NCBI GenBank assembly: GCA_020248665.1
Contig: JADCHE010000096.1
Coordinates: forward strand, 1-40,851
Origin: Burkholderiales bacterium
Lineage (GTDB): Bacteria; Pseudomonadota; Gammaproteobacteria; Burkholderiales; Burkholderiaceae_E
DNA: 40,851 nt
Direction: 5' to 3'
Shown here: in pieces, positions 16,820 to 25,224 of the stretch
Layout of the letters: each line of letters opens with the position of its first letter
Numbering within the stretch: position 1 is the first letter of the stretch
Made by a program: the position numbers and the translations under genes
Notes under the pieces: model-generated
Database searches by the model: none
What the model was told of the DNA's origin: nothing
The model's input: only the letters and a program-made list of their open reading frames with translations

Positions 16820-18006
16820 GCGCCGAGATCGCGATCCGCATCACCCGCGTCGAGACCATCGTCGTCAACGCGCAGATGCGCAACTGGCTGTTCGTCAAGG
16901 TGCACACCGACCAGGACGGTCTGTACGGCTGGGGCGAGGCGAGCCTCAACTGGAAGACGCGGGCGGTCGTCGGCGCGATCGAGGACCTGCGCCCGCTGCT
17001 GGTCGGGCGCGACCCGCGCGACATCGAGCAGATCGTGCGCGTGCTGAACAAGCACAGCTACTACCGGCTCGGCATCATCGGCGCGACCGCGATCTCGGGC
17101 ATCGAGCACGCGCTGTGGGACATCTTCGGCAGGAGCGTCGGGCTGCCCGTCTGGCGGCTGCTCGGCGGCCAGGTCCGCGAGAAGGTGCGGCTCTACACGC
17201 ACCTCGGCCTCGGGGACATGAAGGCGGTCTACGAGAGCTTCGACGCCGGGCGCATCCGCGACCTGGCGCTGCAGGTCGTCGAGAAGGGCTACGACGCGCT
17301 CAAGGTGGTGTTCATCCCCTACGGCCACTACACCGCCGACATCCCGTCGCGGCGCGCGGTCGGCACGATGATGAAGACGCTGCGCGACGCGGTCGGCGAC
17401 GGCGTCGACATCATGATCGACTTCCACGGCCGGCCCGCGTCGATCTCGGCCGCGCTGCAGTTCATCGAGGAGGTGGCGCCGTACCGGCCGATGTTCTGCG
17501 AGGAACCCGTGCAGCCCGGCGACGCCGACGCGATGCGCATCGTCACCGAGCGTGCCGCGACGCCGATCGCCGCCGGCGAGCGCCTGGTCGGCTTCAAGGA
17601 GTTCGAGCCGCTGTTCCGGCAGAAGGCGCTGCACATCGTGCAGCCCGACCTGAACCACACCGGCGGCATCCTCGAAGGCAAGCGCATCGCCGCCGCCGCC
17701 GAGCAGGCCTACATGGGCGTGGCGCCCCACAACCCGAACGGGCCGATCGCCGGTGCCGCCGCGCTGCACTTCGCGGTGTCGACGCCGAACTTCGTGATCC
17801 AGGAGGAGATGAGCGGCGCGGTGCCCTGGTACGACGACGTGGTGCGCGTGCCGATGAAGCGCACCGGCAACGCCTGGGGCGTGCCGACCGCGCCCGGCCT
17901 CGGCGTCGAGATCGACGAGCGAGAGGCCGCGAAGCACCCGTTCGAGCAGGAAGTGATCCACACCACCCACGCCGTCCTCGACGACGGCACGATCGTCGAC
18001 TGGTGA
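16816..18006 (+). CDS. Enolase-superfamily sugar-acid dehydratase (D-galactonate dehydratase-like)
   Basis: A 396-residue mandelate racemase/muconate-lactonizing family enzyme that would remove water from a sugar acid by abstracting the proton next to the carboxylate. Metal ligands appear as D202 in MIDFHGRP, E229 in CEEPVQPG and E255 in AAGERLVG. H204 in DFHGR and H305 in APHNPNGP match the catalytic histidines of E. coli DgoD, with spacings shifted by just one residue. That places it in the DgoD-like group, although galactonate itself is not proven. The start is TTG at 16816, overlapping the stop of the remnant upstream, so its translation may be coupled to that frame. Confidence 0.9.
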   Translation: MSAEIAIRITRVETIVVNAQMRNWLFVKVHTDQDGLYGWGEASLNWKTRAVVGAIEDLRPLLVGRDPRDIEQIVRVLNKHSYYRLGIIGATAISGIEHALWDIFGRSVGLPVWRLLGGQVREKVRLYTHLGLGDMKAVYESFDAGRIRDLALQVVEKGYDALKVVFIPYGHYTADIPSRRAVGTMMKTLRDAVGDGVDIMIDFHGRPASISAALQFIEEVAPYRPMFCEEPVQPGDADAMRIVTERAATPIAAGERLVGFKEFEPLFRQKALHIVQPDLNHTGGILEGKRIAAAAEQAYMGVAPHNPNGPIAGAAALHFAVSTPNFVIQEEMSGAVPWYDDVVRVPMKRTGNAWGVPTAPGLGVEIDEREAAKHPFEQEVIHTTHAVLDDGTIVDW

Positions 18007-18010
18007 CCCG

Positions 18011-19153
18011 ATGGCCGGCCTGCACCTGACCCCGCGCTTCACCTTCGACCGCCGCGACGCGCCGGGACGCGCCCGCGCGTTCGAGCTGCCCGGTGGCGTG
18101 TTCAACGCGACGCCGCCGCGGATCCTGTTCGGCGCCGGCTCGCTCGGCGAGCTGCCGCGCGTGCTCGGGGAGCTCGGCGCCCGCCGCGCGCTGGTCGTCT
18201 CGACACCCGGCCGGCGTGGGCTCGCCGAGCGTGCCGTCGCGCTGCTCGGCGACGCCTGCGCGGGCCTGCTGCCCGAGGCGATCTCGCAGGTGCCGATCGA
18301 GAGCGCCATCCGCGGCCGTGAGCGCTTCCGCGCCGCCGGCGCCGATGCGCTGGTGAGCATCGGCGGCGGCGCGTCGGTCGGCCTGGGCAAGGCGATCGGC
18401 CTGGAGCTCGGCTGCCCGATCGTCGCGGTGCCCACGACCTACTCCGGCTCGGAGATGACCGGCTTTTGCGGCATCACGATCGACGGCGTCAAGCGCATGC
18501 ACACCAGCCTCGACATGCTGGCCGACTGCGTGATCTACGACCCCGAGCTCAGCGTCACGCTGCCGGTGGAGACCTCGGCGGCGAGCGCCTTCAACGCGCT
18601 CGCGCACTGCGTCGACGCGATCTACGTGCCGACGGCGGCGCCCGCGATGATCGCCGCGGCCTTCGACGGCGCGCGCGCGATCGTCGACGCGCTGCCCCGC
18701 GTCGTCGCGCGGCCCGACGACCTCGATGCGCGCGCCGACCTGCTGCACGGCGGCATGCTCGGCGGCGCGGCGCTGACCGGCGGCTTCGCGCTGCAGCACG
18801 GCCTCGCGCACACCCTCGGCGGCAGCTTCGGCGTGCCGCACGGCCACGCCCACGCGATCGTGCTGCCGCACGTCGCGCACCACAACGCGCGCCACGCACC
18901 GGCGCCGCTCGCGCGGATGGCGTCGACGCTCGGCACCGACGCGCTCGGCGCGACGCTGTTCGACCTGCTGGTGACCTGCGGGCTGCCGACCTCGCTGCGC
19001 GCGTTCGGGCTCGACGACGCGATCGTCGAGCGCTGCGCGGCGATCACCGTCGAGACCGACAACGGCCTGAACCCGGGCCGGGTGACGCACGAGGCGGTCG
19101 CCGCGATGGTGCGCGACATGCTCGACGGGCGCCGTCCGGGCGCGGCGGGATGA
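18011..19153 (+). CDS. Iron-type alcohol dehydrogenase, maleylacetate-reductase-like
   Basis: A 380-residue NAD(P)-dependent dehydrogenase. The nucleotide-binding part has ILFGAGSLGELP and SIGGGASVGLGKAIGLELG; the motif PTTYSGSEMTGFCGIT is typical of maleylacetate reductases. Histidines in NALAHCVDAIY (H199), LQHGLAHTLGG and HGHAHAIVLPH line the active site. Maleylacetate reductases act at the end of chlorocatechol and resorcinol routes, but no ring-cleavage genes are present, so here it more likely reduces or oxidises an intermediate of sugar-acid breakdown. It lies four bases after the dehydratase gene, and its stop overlaps the tctB-like start (ATGA). Confidence 0.9.
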   Translation: MAGLHLTPRFTFDRRDAPGRARAFELPGGVFNATPPRILFGAGSLGELPRVLGELGARRALVVSTPGRRGLAERAVALLGDACAGLLPEAISQVPIESAIRGRERFRAAGADALVSIGGGASVGLGKAIGLELGCPIVAVPTTYSGSEMTGFCGITIDGVKRMHTSLDMLADCVIYDPELSVTLPVETSAASAFNALAHCVDAIYVPTAAPAMIAAAFDGARAIVDALPRVVARPDDLDARADLLHGGMLGGAALTGGFALQHGLAHTLGGSFGVPHGHAHAIVLPHVAHHNARHAPAPLARMASTLGTDALGATLFDLLVTCGLPTSLRAFGLDDAIVERCAAITVETDNGLNPGRVTHEAVAAMVRDMLDGRRPGAAG

Positions 19154-19590
19154 CCGAGCGCACGCTCGCCGCGGTATGGGTGCTGATCGGCGCGGTCGGC
19201 GCCCGGATGGCGTGGGACATGGGGCTCGTCGGCCCCGGCGGCCCGGACAGCGGCCTCTTCCCGTTCATCGCGAGCGTCGGCGTGCTCGCCGGCGGCCTCG
19301 CGCTGACGCTGTCGCCGCGGCTGCGCGCGGACGGCATCGAGTGGCCCGACCGCGCCGGCTGGATGCGGCTCGCCGGCGTCGTCGCCGGCCTCGCGACGAT
19401 CGCCCTCGCGCTGCCGCGGGCCGGCTTCGTGGTCGCCGGCCTGGTCACGATGATGATCCTGATGCGCGCCGTCGAGCGCGCCGGCTGGCTGCAGGCGGCG
19501 CTGCTCTCCGCGGGCTCGGTCACCGCGGTCGTGCTGGTCTTCGGCCGGCTGCTCGGCATGCCGCTGCCGCGCGGCCCCTGGGGCTTCTGA
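19150..19590 (+). CDS. tctB: Tripartite tricarboxylate transporter small membrane subunit (TctB)
   Basis: A 146-residue membrane protein with four predicted helices, the small subunit of a TTT transporter. The motif GPGGPDSGLFPFIASVGVLAGGL is the family hallmark of TctB (glycines and proline before the second helix). ATG 19150 overlaps the stop of the dehydrogenase gene. The gene order here is tctB-tctA-tctC, whereas many operons begin with tctC. Confidence 0.92.
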   Translation: MTERTLAAVWVLIGAVGARMAWDMGLVGPGGPDSGLFPFIASVGVLAGGLALTLSPRLRADGIEWPDRAGWMRLAGVVAGLATIALALPRAGFVVAGLVTMMILMRAVERAGWLQAALLSAGSVTAVVLVFGRLLGMPLPRGPWGF

Positions 19591-19591
19591 A

Positions 19592-21088
19592 GTGGACGCC
19601 CTGTCCGGCCTGCTGCACGGCTTCCAGCTGATCCTGCAGCCGCAGATGCTGATGTTCTGCCTGCTCGGCAGCGTGATCGGCACGCTGATCGGCGTGCTGC
19701 CCGGCATCGGGCCGCTCGCCGCGCTCGCACTGCTGCTGCCGGTGACCTTCACGCTGCCCCCGGTGGCCGGGATGCTGATGCTCGCGGCGATCTTCTACGG
19801 CGCGATGTACGGCGGCTCGACGACGTCCATCCTGCTCAACATGCCCGGCGAGGCGGCCTCGGTGGTCACCTGCCGCGACGGCTACCAGATGGCGAAGCAG
19901 GGGCGTGCAGGCGCGGCGCTCGGTGTCGCGGCGTTCGGCTCGTTCATCGCCGGCACGCTGAGCGTCGTGGCGCTGACCTTCTTCGCGCCTGCGCTCGGCA
20001 AGGTCGCGCTCAGCTTCGGGCCGCCGGAGAACTTCGCACTGATGGTGCTGGGGCTGGTCTGCACCCTCTACATGATCGCCGGCTCGACGATGAAGGGCCT
20101 GGTGATGATCGCGCTCGGCGTGCTGCTCGCCAGCATCGGCATCGATGTCGTCAACGGTCGGGAGCGCTACACCTTCGGCTCGATCGACCTCACCGGCGGT
20201 GTCGAGATCCTCGCGCTGGTGATCGGCCTGTACGGCGTCTCCGAGATCCTGTCGAACGTCGAGAAGGTGCTCACCGGCACGCTGGTCACCGAGAAGATCC
20301 GGGGCCTCTTCCCGACCCGCGACGACTGGCGGCGCTCGGCCGGGCCGATCGCGCGCGGCAGCGGCCTCGGCTTCATGCTCGGGCTGGTGCCGGGCGGCGG
20401 CCCGATCACCGCGGCGTTCATGTCGTACGCGGTCGAGCAGCGGCTGTCGCGCACGCCCGAGCGTTTCGGCCGCGGCGCGATCGAGGGCGTGGCCGGGCCG
20501 GAGTCGGCGAACAACGCGGCGGTCGGGGGCGGCATGGTGCCGGTGCTGTCGCTCGGCATCCCAGGCACGCCTGTCACCGCGCTGCTGCTCGGCGCGCTGG
20601 TGATCCAGGGCATCCAGCCGGGCCCGATGTTCATCCAGACCCAGCCCGATCTGTTCTGGGGCATCGTCGCGAGCATGTACGTCGGCAACGTCTTCCTGCT
20701 GATCCTGAACCTGCCGATGGTCGGGCTCTGGGTGCAGCTGCTGAAGGTGCCGTACAGGTACCTGTTCCCGGTGGTGCTGCTGCTGAGCGTGGTCGGCACC
20801 TACTCGGCGAACAAGAACGTGTTCGACCTGTGGGTGATGCTCGGCTTCGGCGTGCTCGGCTGGCTGCTGCGCAAGCTGCGCTACGACTTCGCGCCGCTGG
20901 TCATCGCGTTCATCCTCGCGCCGCTGATGGAGCAGTCGCTGCGCCAGTCGCTGGTGATGTCGCCCGACGGCCCGATGATCTTCGTGCAGCGCCCCATCGC
21001 CGTCGTCATCTGCGTGATCAGCGCGGTCCTGGTCGGGCTGATCGTTTTCAAACCCAGGAAGAACGTACCCACCGCAGGAGACCCCTGA
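19592..21088 (+). CDS. tctA: Tripartite tricarboxylate transporter large permease (TctA)
   Basis: The 12-helix channel subunit of a TTT importer, 498 residues, the usual length. The family signature GTLIGVLPGIGPLAALALLLP is near the N-terminus and is repeated in the second half as MLGLVPGGGPITAAFMSY. The motif YGAMYGGSTTSILLNMPGE is also characteristic. The start is GTG at 19592, one base after the tctB stop. With TctB and TctC it would import an organic or sugar acid using the sodium or proton gradient. Confidence 0.96.
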   Translation: MDALSGLLHGFQLILQPQMLMFCLLGSVIGTLIGVLPGIGPLAALALLLPVTFTLPPVAGMLMLAAIFYGAMYGGSTTSILLNMPGEAASVVTCRDGYQMAKQGRAGAALGVAAFGSFIAGTLSVVALTFFAPALGKVALSFGPPENFALMVLGLVCTLYMIAGSTMKGLVMIALGVLLASIGIDVVNGRERYTFGSIDLTGGVEILALVIGLYGVSEILSNVEKVLTGTLVTEKIRGLFPTRDDWRRSAGPIARGSGLGFMLGLVPGGGPITAAFMSYAVEQRLSRTPERFGRGAIEGVAGPESANNAAVGGGMVPVLSLGIPGTPVTALLLGALVIQGIQPGPMFIQTQPDLFWGIVASMYVGNVFLLILNLPMVGLWVQLLKVPYRYLFPVVLLLSVVGTYSANKNVFDLWVMLGFGVLGWLLRKLRYDFAPLVIAFILAPLMEQSLRQSLVMSPDGPMIFVQRPIAVVICVISAVLVGLIVFKPRKNVPTAGDP

Positions 21089-22101
21089 TGACCTTCAGCC
21101 ACACCTGGCGCGGCTTCGCCGCGCTGTTCGCCGCAGCGAGCGTGTTCGCGGCCTCGCCCGTGTCCGCGCAGGACCTCGCGAAGTCCAAGCCGGCGGGCTT
21201 CCCGTCCGGCCCCATGGAGATGACCGTCGTCTACCCGGCCGGAGGCGGCGCGGACCTGACCGCGCGGCTGCTCGCGCGCTCGATGGAGAAGGTCACCGGC
21301 GAGAAGATCCTCGTCAACAACCGCACCGGCGGCGCCGGCATGGTCGGCCACACCTGGCTCGCGACGCAGGCGCCGGCCGACGGCAGCGTGGTGGGCATGG
21401 TGGTCAACCTGGTCTGGGGCGACGCGATGCTGCGCGGCCAGGGGCGCTGGACGCACACCGACCTCGAGCCGATCGGCTACCTGAACAGCGACCCGATGAT
21501 CTGGGCAGTCACGACGGACGGGCCGTTCAAGGGCGCGACGCTGCAGCAGCTCGCGCAGATGGCGAAGGACAAGCCGAACACCTATCGCGTGGCCACCGTG
21601 CCCGGCTCGATGTGGGACTACCTGATCGAGCAGGTCGAGGCGAACACCGGCGCGAAGTTCCTGAAGGTGCCGTTCCAGAGCGGTGGTGCTGGCACGACCG
21701 CGCTGATCGGCAACAACGTCGACATCGCGCCGGCGTTCTTCGCCGAGCTGCGCGCGCACGTCGACTCGGGCAAGGTCAAGCTGCTCGGGATCGCGTCGAA
21801 CCAGCGCGTGAAGCACCTGCCCGACGTGCCGACCTTCAACGAGGCGCTGAACGGCAAGGACTACGAGTGGACGCTGCTGCGCTTCGTGGTCGTTCCGAAG
21901 AACGTGCCGGCCGACCGCAAGGCGTGGCTCGGCGCGGCGGTCAAGGCCGCCACGCGCGACCCGGCGCTGGTCGAGGAGTACACCAAGATGGGCGTCTACT
22001 TCGACCCGGCACTGCGCGAGGCGGCGAACCCGACCGCGGCGCTGAACGCGCTCGCCGAGAAGGAGCGCGAGTTCTACCAGCGCACCGGCCGCCTGAAGTG
22101 A
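21088..22101 (+). CDS. tctC: Tripartite tricarboxylate transporter receptor (TctC/Bug protein)
   Basis: Periplasmic binding protein of 337 residues. The signal peptide of about 27 residues ends VSA before QDLAK. The mature part has the Bug-family pattern TVVYPAGGGADLTARLLA followed by ILVNNRTGGAGMVGHTWLA, and the lobe-two motif KHLPDVPTFNEAL. The ATG overlaps the tctA stop by one base (TGATG) and has AGGAG seven bases upstream. Bug proteins bind carboxylated ligands; in this operon a sugar acid is likely, but this is inference from the neighbours. A hairpin follows the stop. Confidence 0.95.
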   Translation: MTFSHTWRGFAALFAAASVFAASPVSAQDLAKSKPAGFPSGPMEMTVVYPAGGGADLTARLLARSMEKVTGEKILVNNRTGGAGMVGHTWLATQAPADGSVVGMVVNLVWGDAMLRGQGRWTHTDLEPIGYLNSDPMIWAVTTDGPFKGATLQQLAQMAKDKPNTYRVATVPGSMWDYLIEQVEANTGAKFLKVPFQSGGAGTTALIGNNVDIAPAFFAELRAHVDSGKVKLLGIASNQRVKHLPDVPTFNEALNGKDYEWTLLRFVVVPKNVPADRKAWLGAAVKAATRDPALVEEYTKMGVYFDPALREAANPTAALNALAEKEREFYQRTGRLK

Positions 22102-22106
22102 GCCCG

Positions 22107-22140
22107 GCCGGCCCACCGCCACGCCATGCGGCGGGCCGGC
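22107..22140 (+). other. Inverted repeat after tctC
   Basis: GCCGGCCC (22107-22114) and GGGCCGGC (22133-22140) are perfect 8-base arms around an 18-base loop, six bases after the stop of the binding-protein gene. A smaller alternative stem (CCGCC/GGCGG) lies inside. No T run follows. As after the ABC binding-protein gene, it could protect the upstream part of the messenger. Confidence 0.45.
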
Positions 22141-22156
22141 GTCCACCGGAGTCGCC

Positions 22157-23116
22157 ATGTCCACACCGCTGACGCCGGACGCGCTGCGCCGGCACCTCGC
22201 CGAGCCCGGCCTGCTCGCGTTCCCGCTGACCGACTTCGCGCCCGACGGCAGCTTCGCCGCCGACCGATTCCAGGCACGGATCGAGTGGATGGCCGCGCAC
22301 CGGCCGCACGCGCTGGTGATCGCCGGCGGCGCCGGCGAGTACTTCTCGCTCGATCGCGACGAACGTGCGGCGGTGCTCGCGCGGGCGCTCGACGCGCGCA
22401 CCGCCGGGCTCCCCATCATCGCGTCGGCCGGCGGCGGAACGCGCGACGCGGTCGACGCGGCGCGCACCGCCGAGCGGCTCGGCGCCGGCGGCCTGCTGCT
22501 GTTGCCGCCCTACCTCGCCGAGTCGTCGCAGGCCGGCCTCGAGGCACATCTCGCGGCGGTCTGCGCGTCGACCTCGCTCGGCGTCGTCGTCTACGGCCGC
22601 GCGAACTGCCGGCCGCGCGCCGAGACGCTCGCGCGGTTGTGCGACCGGTTCCCGAACCTCGTCGGCTACAAGGACGGGCTCGGCGAGTTCGAGGAGCTGT
22701 GGGCGATCCGCACGCGCCTCGGGGGCCGGCTCGCCGTGCTGAACGGCATGCCGACGGCCGAGGTCTACGCGAGCGCGTACCGCGGCATGGGCATCCCGTC
22801 GTACTCCTCGGCGGTGTTCGCGTTCCTGCCCGAGTACGCGATGGCGTTCTTCGACGCCGTCGCGGCCGGGCGCCTCGCCGACGTCGAGCGGATGATGGCC
22901 GAGTTCTTCGTGCCCTACGGCCGGCTGCGCGCGCGCCAGCCGGGCTACGCGGTCGCGATCCCGAAGGCCGGCGCCGCGCTGGTGGGCCGCGACGCGGGGC
23001 TGGTGAGGCCACCGCTGTCGGATCCGACGCCCGAGGAACGCGACGCGCTAGCGGCGCTGATCGCCAAGGTGTCGGGAGTGCGACGCGGTACCACCGGCGC
23101 CGCGACGCTGCACTGA
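22157..23116 (+). CDS. kdgD: 5-dehydro-4-deoxyglucarate dehydratase-like protein (DapA/NAL superfamily)
   Basis: A 319-residue TIM-barrel enzyme of the dihydrodipicolinate synthase/N-acetylneuraminate lyase superfamily. The segments LLAFPLTDFAPDGSF, VIAGGAGEYFSLDRDER and LLLLPPYLAESSQAGLEAHL closely resemble KdgD, which turns 5-dehydro-4-deoxyglucarate into 2,5-dioxopentanoate, CO2 and water. The Schiff-base lysine is K172 in VGYKDG, and the catalytic tyrosine is Y146 in VVVYGR. The ATG at 22157 follows CGGAG by a few bases. It fits the dehydratase and sugar-acid importer upstream, but the next enzyme of the classical path (ketoglutarate semialdehyde dehydrogenase) is not nearby, so a related substrate is possible. 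Confidence 0.85.
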   Translation: MSTPLTPDALRRHLAEPGLLAFPLTDFAPDGSFAADRFQARIEWMAAHRPHALVIAGGAGEYFSLDRDERAAVLARALDARTAGLPIIASAGGGTRDAVDAARTAERLGAGGLLLLPPYLAESSQAGLEAHLAAVCASTSLGVVVYGRANCRPRAETLARLCDRFPNLVGYKDGLGEFEELWAIRTRLGGRLAVLNGMPTAEVYASAYRGMGIPSYSSAVFAFLPEYAMAFFDAVAAGRLADVERMMAEFFVPYGRLRARQPGYAVAIPKAGAALVGRDAGLVRPPLSDPTPEERDALAALIAKVSGVRRGTTGAATLH

Positions 23117-23130
23117 CGACGGAGGTCGCG

Positions 23131-23958
23131 ATGGAGAGCGTGAGGATCGTGACCGCGTCGTCGAGCGCGACCCTGCCCGCGGACTGCCGCGGGCAGGTCG
23201 TCGTCTCTGGCTCGTACGGCGGCGAGTACAACGCCTGGCACGCGGCGAAGTGGGGTATCCGGGGCGTCGTGCTGTGCGACGCCGGCGTCGGATGCGACCG
23301 CGCCGGCGTGAAGGGCCTCGATTACCTGGATCGCGTCGGCGTGCCCGCCGCGACCGCCGATGCGATGAGCTGCCACATCGCCGACGGCGAGCACATCCTC
23401 GAGCACGGCCGCGTCTCGTTCGTCAACGCGGCGGCCGCCGCGCTCGGCTGCATGCCGGGCGAGACGGTACGCGACTGCGCCGGGCGGATGAAGGCCGGCC
23501 CGGTCGTCGACGCGACGCTGCCGGCGATCTCGGGCGGGCAGCGGTTCACCGTGCACGACGTGCCCGGCGAGCCGAAGGTGATCTGCACCGACGCGGCGCC
23601 GATGCTGACCCTAGAGGATGCCGGCGCGATCGCGGTCACCGGCTCGCACGCGGCGCTGTTCCGCGGCCGGCCCGACGACGTGATCCGGCCGCAGTTGCAC
23701 GCGGTGTTCTTCAGCGACGCGGGCGTGGGCCTCGATGGCGCCGGCATCGCCCGGCTCGCCGACCTCGATGGCCGCGCGATGCCCGCGGGCACGGTGTCGG
23801 CCGACAGCGCGCCGATCGGCGACGCGCGCCGTATCCTCGCCGAGGGCGTGCTGTCGCACGTGAACCGCTCGGCCGCGGCGCTCGGCCTCGCGCCGGGCCA
23901 GCGACTGCGCGACGCGGTCGACGGCCTGCTCCGGCGTGCGCAGGAGGCGCGGCGATGA
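23131..23958 (+). CDS. Unrecognised protein with two internal repeats, in the sugar-acid operon
   Basis: A 275-residue protein I cannot assign to a family. It consists of two repeats of about 100-125 residues. Repeat 1 (about 22-120) has VVVSGSYGG, VVLCDAGVGCDRAG, then SFVNAAAAALGCMPG and RDCAG. Repeat 2 (about 166-269) has IAVTGSHAA, VFFSDAGVGLDGAG, then SHVNRSAAALGLAPG and RDAVDG. The shared core DAGVGxDxAG and the preceding beta-strand-like stretch look like a nucleotide- or metabolite-binding fold. Repeat 1 holds extra cysteines (C49, C55, C81, C107, C116) that repeat 2 lacks. There is no signal peptide or membrane helix, so it is cytoplasmic. GGAGG lies five bases before the ATG; the stop overlaps the FMN dehydrogenase start (ATGA), so the two are made together. 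It may be a partner subunit or an isomerase; this is inference. Confidence 0.9.
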   Translation: MESVRIVTASSSATLPADCRGQVVVSGSYGGEYNAWHAAKWGIRGVVLCDAGVGCDRAGVKGLDYLDRVGVPAATADAMSCHIADGEHILEHGRVSFVNAAAAALGCMPGETVRDCAGRMKAGPVVDATLPAISGGQRFTVHDVPGEPKVICTDAAPMLTLEDAGAIAVTGSHAALFRGRPDDVIRPQLHAVFFSDAGVGLDGAGIARLADLDGRAMPAGTVSADSAPIGDARRILAEGVLSHVNRSAAALGLAPGQRLRDAVDGLLRRAQEARR

Positions 23959-25208
23959 GGCCGGATCAGGCGCTCAACGTCGACGACCTGCGAAAGATGG
24001 CGAAGCGCCGCCTGCCGAAGATCCTGTACGACTGCATCGAGTCGGGCGTCGAGGACGAGCGCGGCATCGTCCGCAACGAGCGCGCGTTCGGCGAGTTCCG
24101 GTTGCTGCCTCGCTACGGCGTCGACGTCTCGCGCCGCGAGCCCGGCCTCGAGCTGTTCGGACGACGCTGGGGACTGCCGTTCGGCATCGCGCCGACCGGC
24201 TTCGCGGGGCTCTTCCGTCACGGCGCCGACGGCATGCTCGCGCGCGCCGCGGCGAAGGCCGACGTGCCCTACGTGCTGTCGGGCGCGAGCGTGGCGGACA
24301 TCGAGGCGGTGGTCGCCGAAGCGCCTGGACACGTCTGGTACCACCTGTACGCCGCGAAGGACGTGCGCATCACCGACGACCTCGTCGCGCGCGCCGCCGC
24401 CGCCGGCGTCGGGCACCTCGTCGTCACCGTCGACAACCCGGTGCTGCCCAAGCGCGAGCGCGACATCCGCAACGGCTTCGCGCTGCCGCTGAAGCTGCGC
24501 CCGTCGATCCTCGCGGAGATGCTGACGCACCCGGCGTGGATCCTCGAGTACCTGCGCGCGGGCGGCCTGCCGACGATGGGGGCGTGGGCACGCTACGCGC
24601 CGGACCCGACCGACCCCGCCGCGGTCGGCGCGTTCTTCCGCACGCAGAGCCCGTCGGTGCAGACCTGGGCCGACCTCGAGCGGATCCGCTCGCGCTGGCC
24701 GGGCCGTTTCCTGGTCAAGGGTATCCAGCATCCCGACGACGCGCGGCGCGCGGTCGGCATCGGCGCCGACGCGGTGATCGTCTCGAACCACGGGGGCAAG
24801 GTGTTCGACCCGCTGCCCTCCCCGCTCGAGACGCTGCCCGCGGTACGTGCAGCGTTGCCGCGCTCGGTGCCGGTGCTGCTCGACAGCGGCGTGCGCCGCG
24901 GCACCGACCTCCTGATCGCGCTCGCGCTCGGCGCGGACTTCGTGTTCGTCGGACGGGCGACGCTCTATGGCGTCGTCGCCGGCGGCCAGGCCGGCGCCGA
25001 GCGGGCGATCGCGATCCTCGCCGACGAGGTCGACCGCGCGCTCGCGCTGGTGGGCTGCCCGCGCGCGGCGGACCTCGACGCGAGCCTGCTGCTGGGCGGC
25101 ATCGGGAACGGCTCGCGCCACGCCCCGCCGATGCCGCCGGCCGCCGACGTGACGTCGCCGGCCCGCTCGCCCGGCGACGATCCGCCGCTGCGCAGCGTCG
25201 GTCGCTGA
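23955..25208 (+). CDS. FMN-dependent alpha-hydroxy-acid dehydrogenase, variant active site
   Basis: A 417-residue TIM-barrel flavoenzyme of the glycolate oxidase/lactate dehydrogenase family. Recognisable parts are LPKILYDCIESGVEDE, GLPFGIAPTGFAGLF, HLVVTVDNPVLPKRERDIRNGF, FLVKGIQHPDDARRAV, VSNHGGKVFD and LDSGVRRGTDLLIALALGAD. The catalytic base H279 is kept. Against spinach glycolate oxidase several residues differ: Tyr24 is C27, Arg257 (three after the histidine) is K282, and Gln127 before Leu-Tyr is His. These touch the substrate carboxylate or flavin, so it probably oxidises an unusual hydroxy acid. The C-terminus has a Pro/Ser-rich extension of about 30 residues. AGGAGG lies seven bases before the ATG. 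It ends the operon, 16 bases from the convergent uppP gene. Confidence 0.93.
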   Translation: MRPDQALNVDDLRKMAKRRLPKILYDCIESGVEDERGIVRNERAFGEFRLLPRYGVDVSRREPGLELFGRRWGLPFGIAPTGFAGLFRHGADGMLARAAAKADVPYVLSGASVADIEAVVAEAPGHVWYHLYAAKDVRITDDLVARAAAAGVGHLVVTVDNPVLPKRERDIRNGFALPLKLRPSILAEMLTHPAWILEYLRAGGLPTMGAWARYAPDPTDPAAVGAFFRTQSPSVQTWADLERIRSRWPGRFLVKGIQHPDDARRAVGIGADAVIVSNHGGKVFDPLPSPLETLPAVRAALPRSVPVLLDSGVRRGTDLLIALALGADFVFVGRATLYGVVAGGQAGAERAIAILADEVDRALALVGCPRAADLDASLLLGGIGNGSRHAPPMPPAADVTSPARSPGDDPPLRSVGR

Positions 25209-25224
25209 GGCCGCCGGCGCGCGC

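Noticed and set aside
18011..19153. Part of a chlorocatechol or resorcinol degradation cluster
   Set aside because: The enzyme is maleylacetate-reductase-like, but no ring-cleaving dioxygenase, cycloisomerase or dienelactone hydrolase is nearby.
22107..22140. Intrinsic terminator after tctC
   Set aside because: No T run follows, the loop is long, and the operon clearly continues into the kdgD-like gene.
22157..23116. Assignment as dihydrodipicolinate synthase (dapA) for lysine synthesis
   Set aside because: It lies in a sugar-acid operon beside a dehydratase and Tct importer, and segments such as LLAFPLTDFAPDGSF are KdgD-like; the biosynthetic DapA motifs are not matched.
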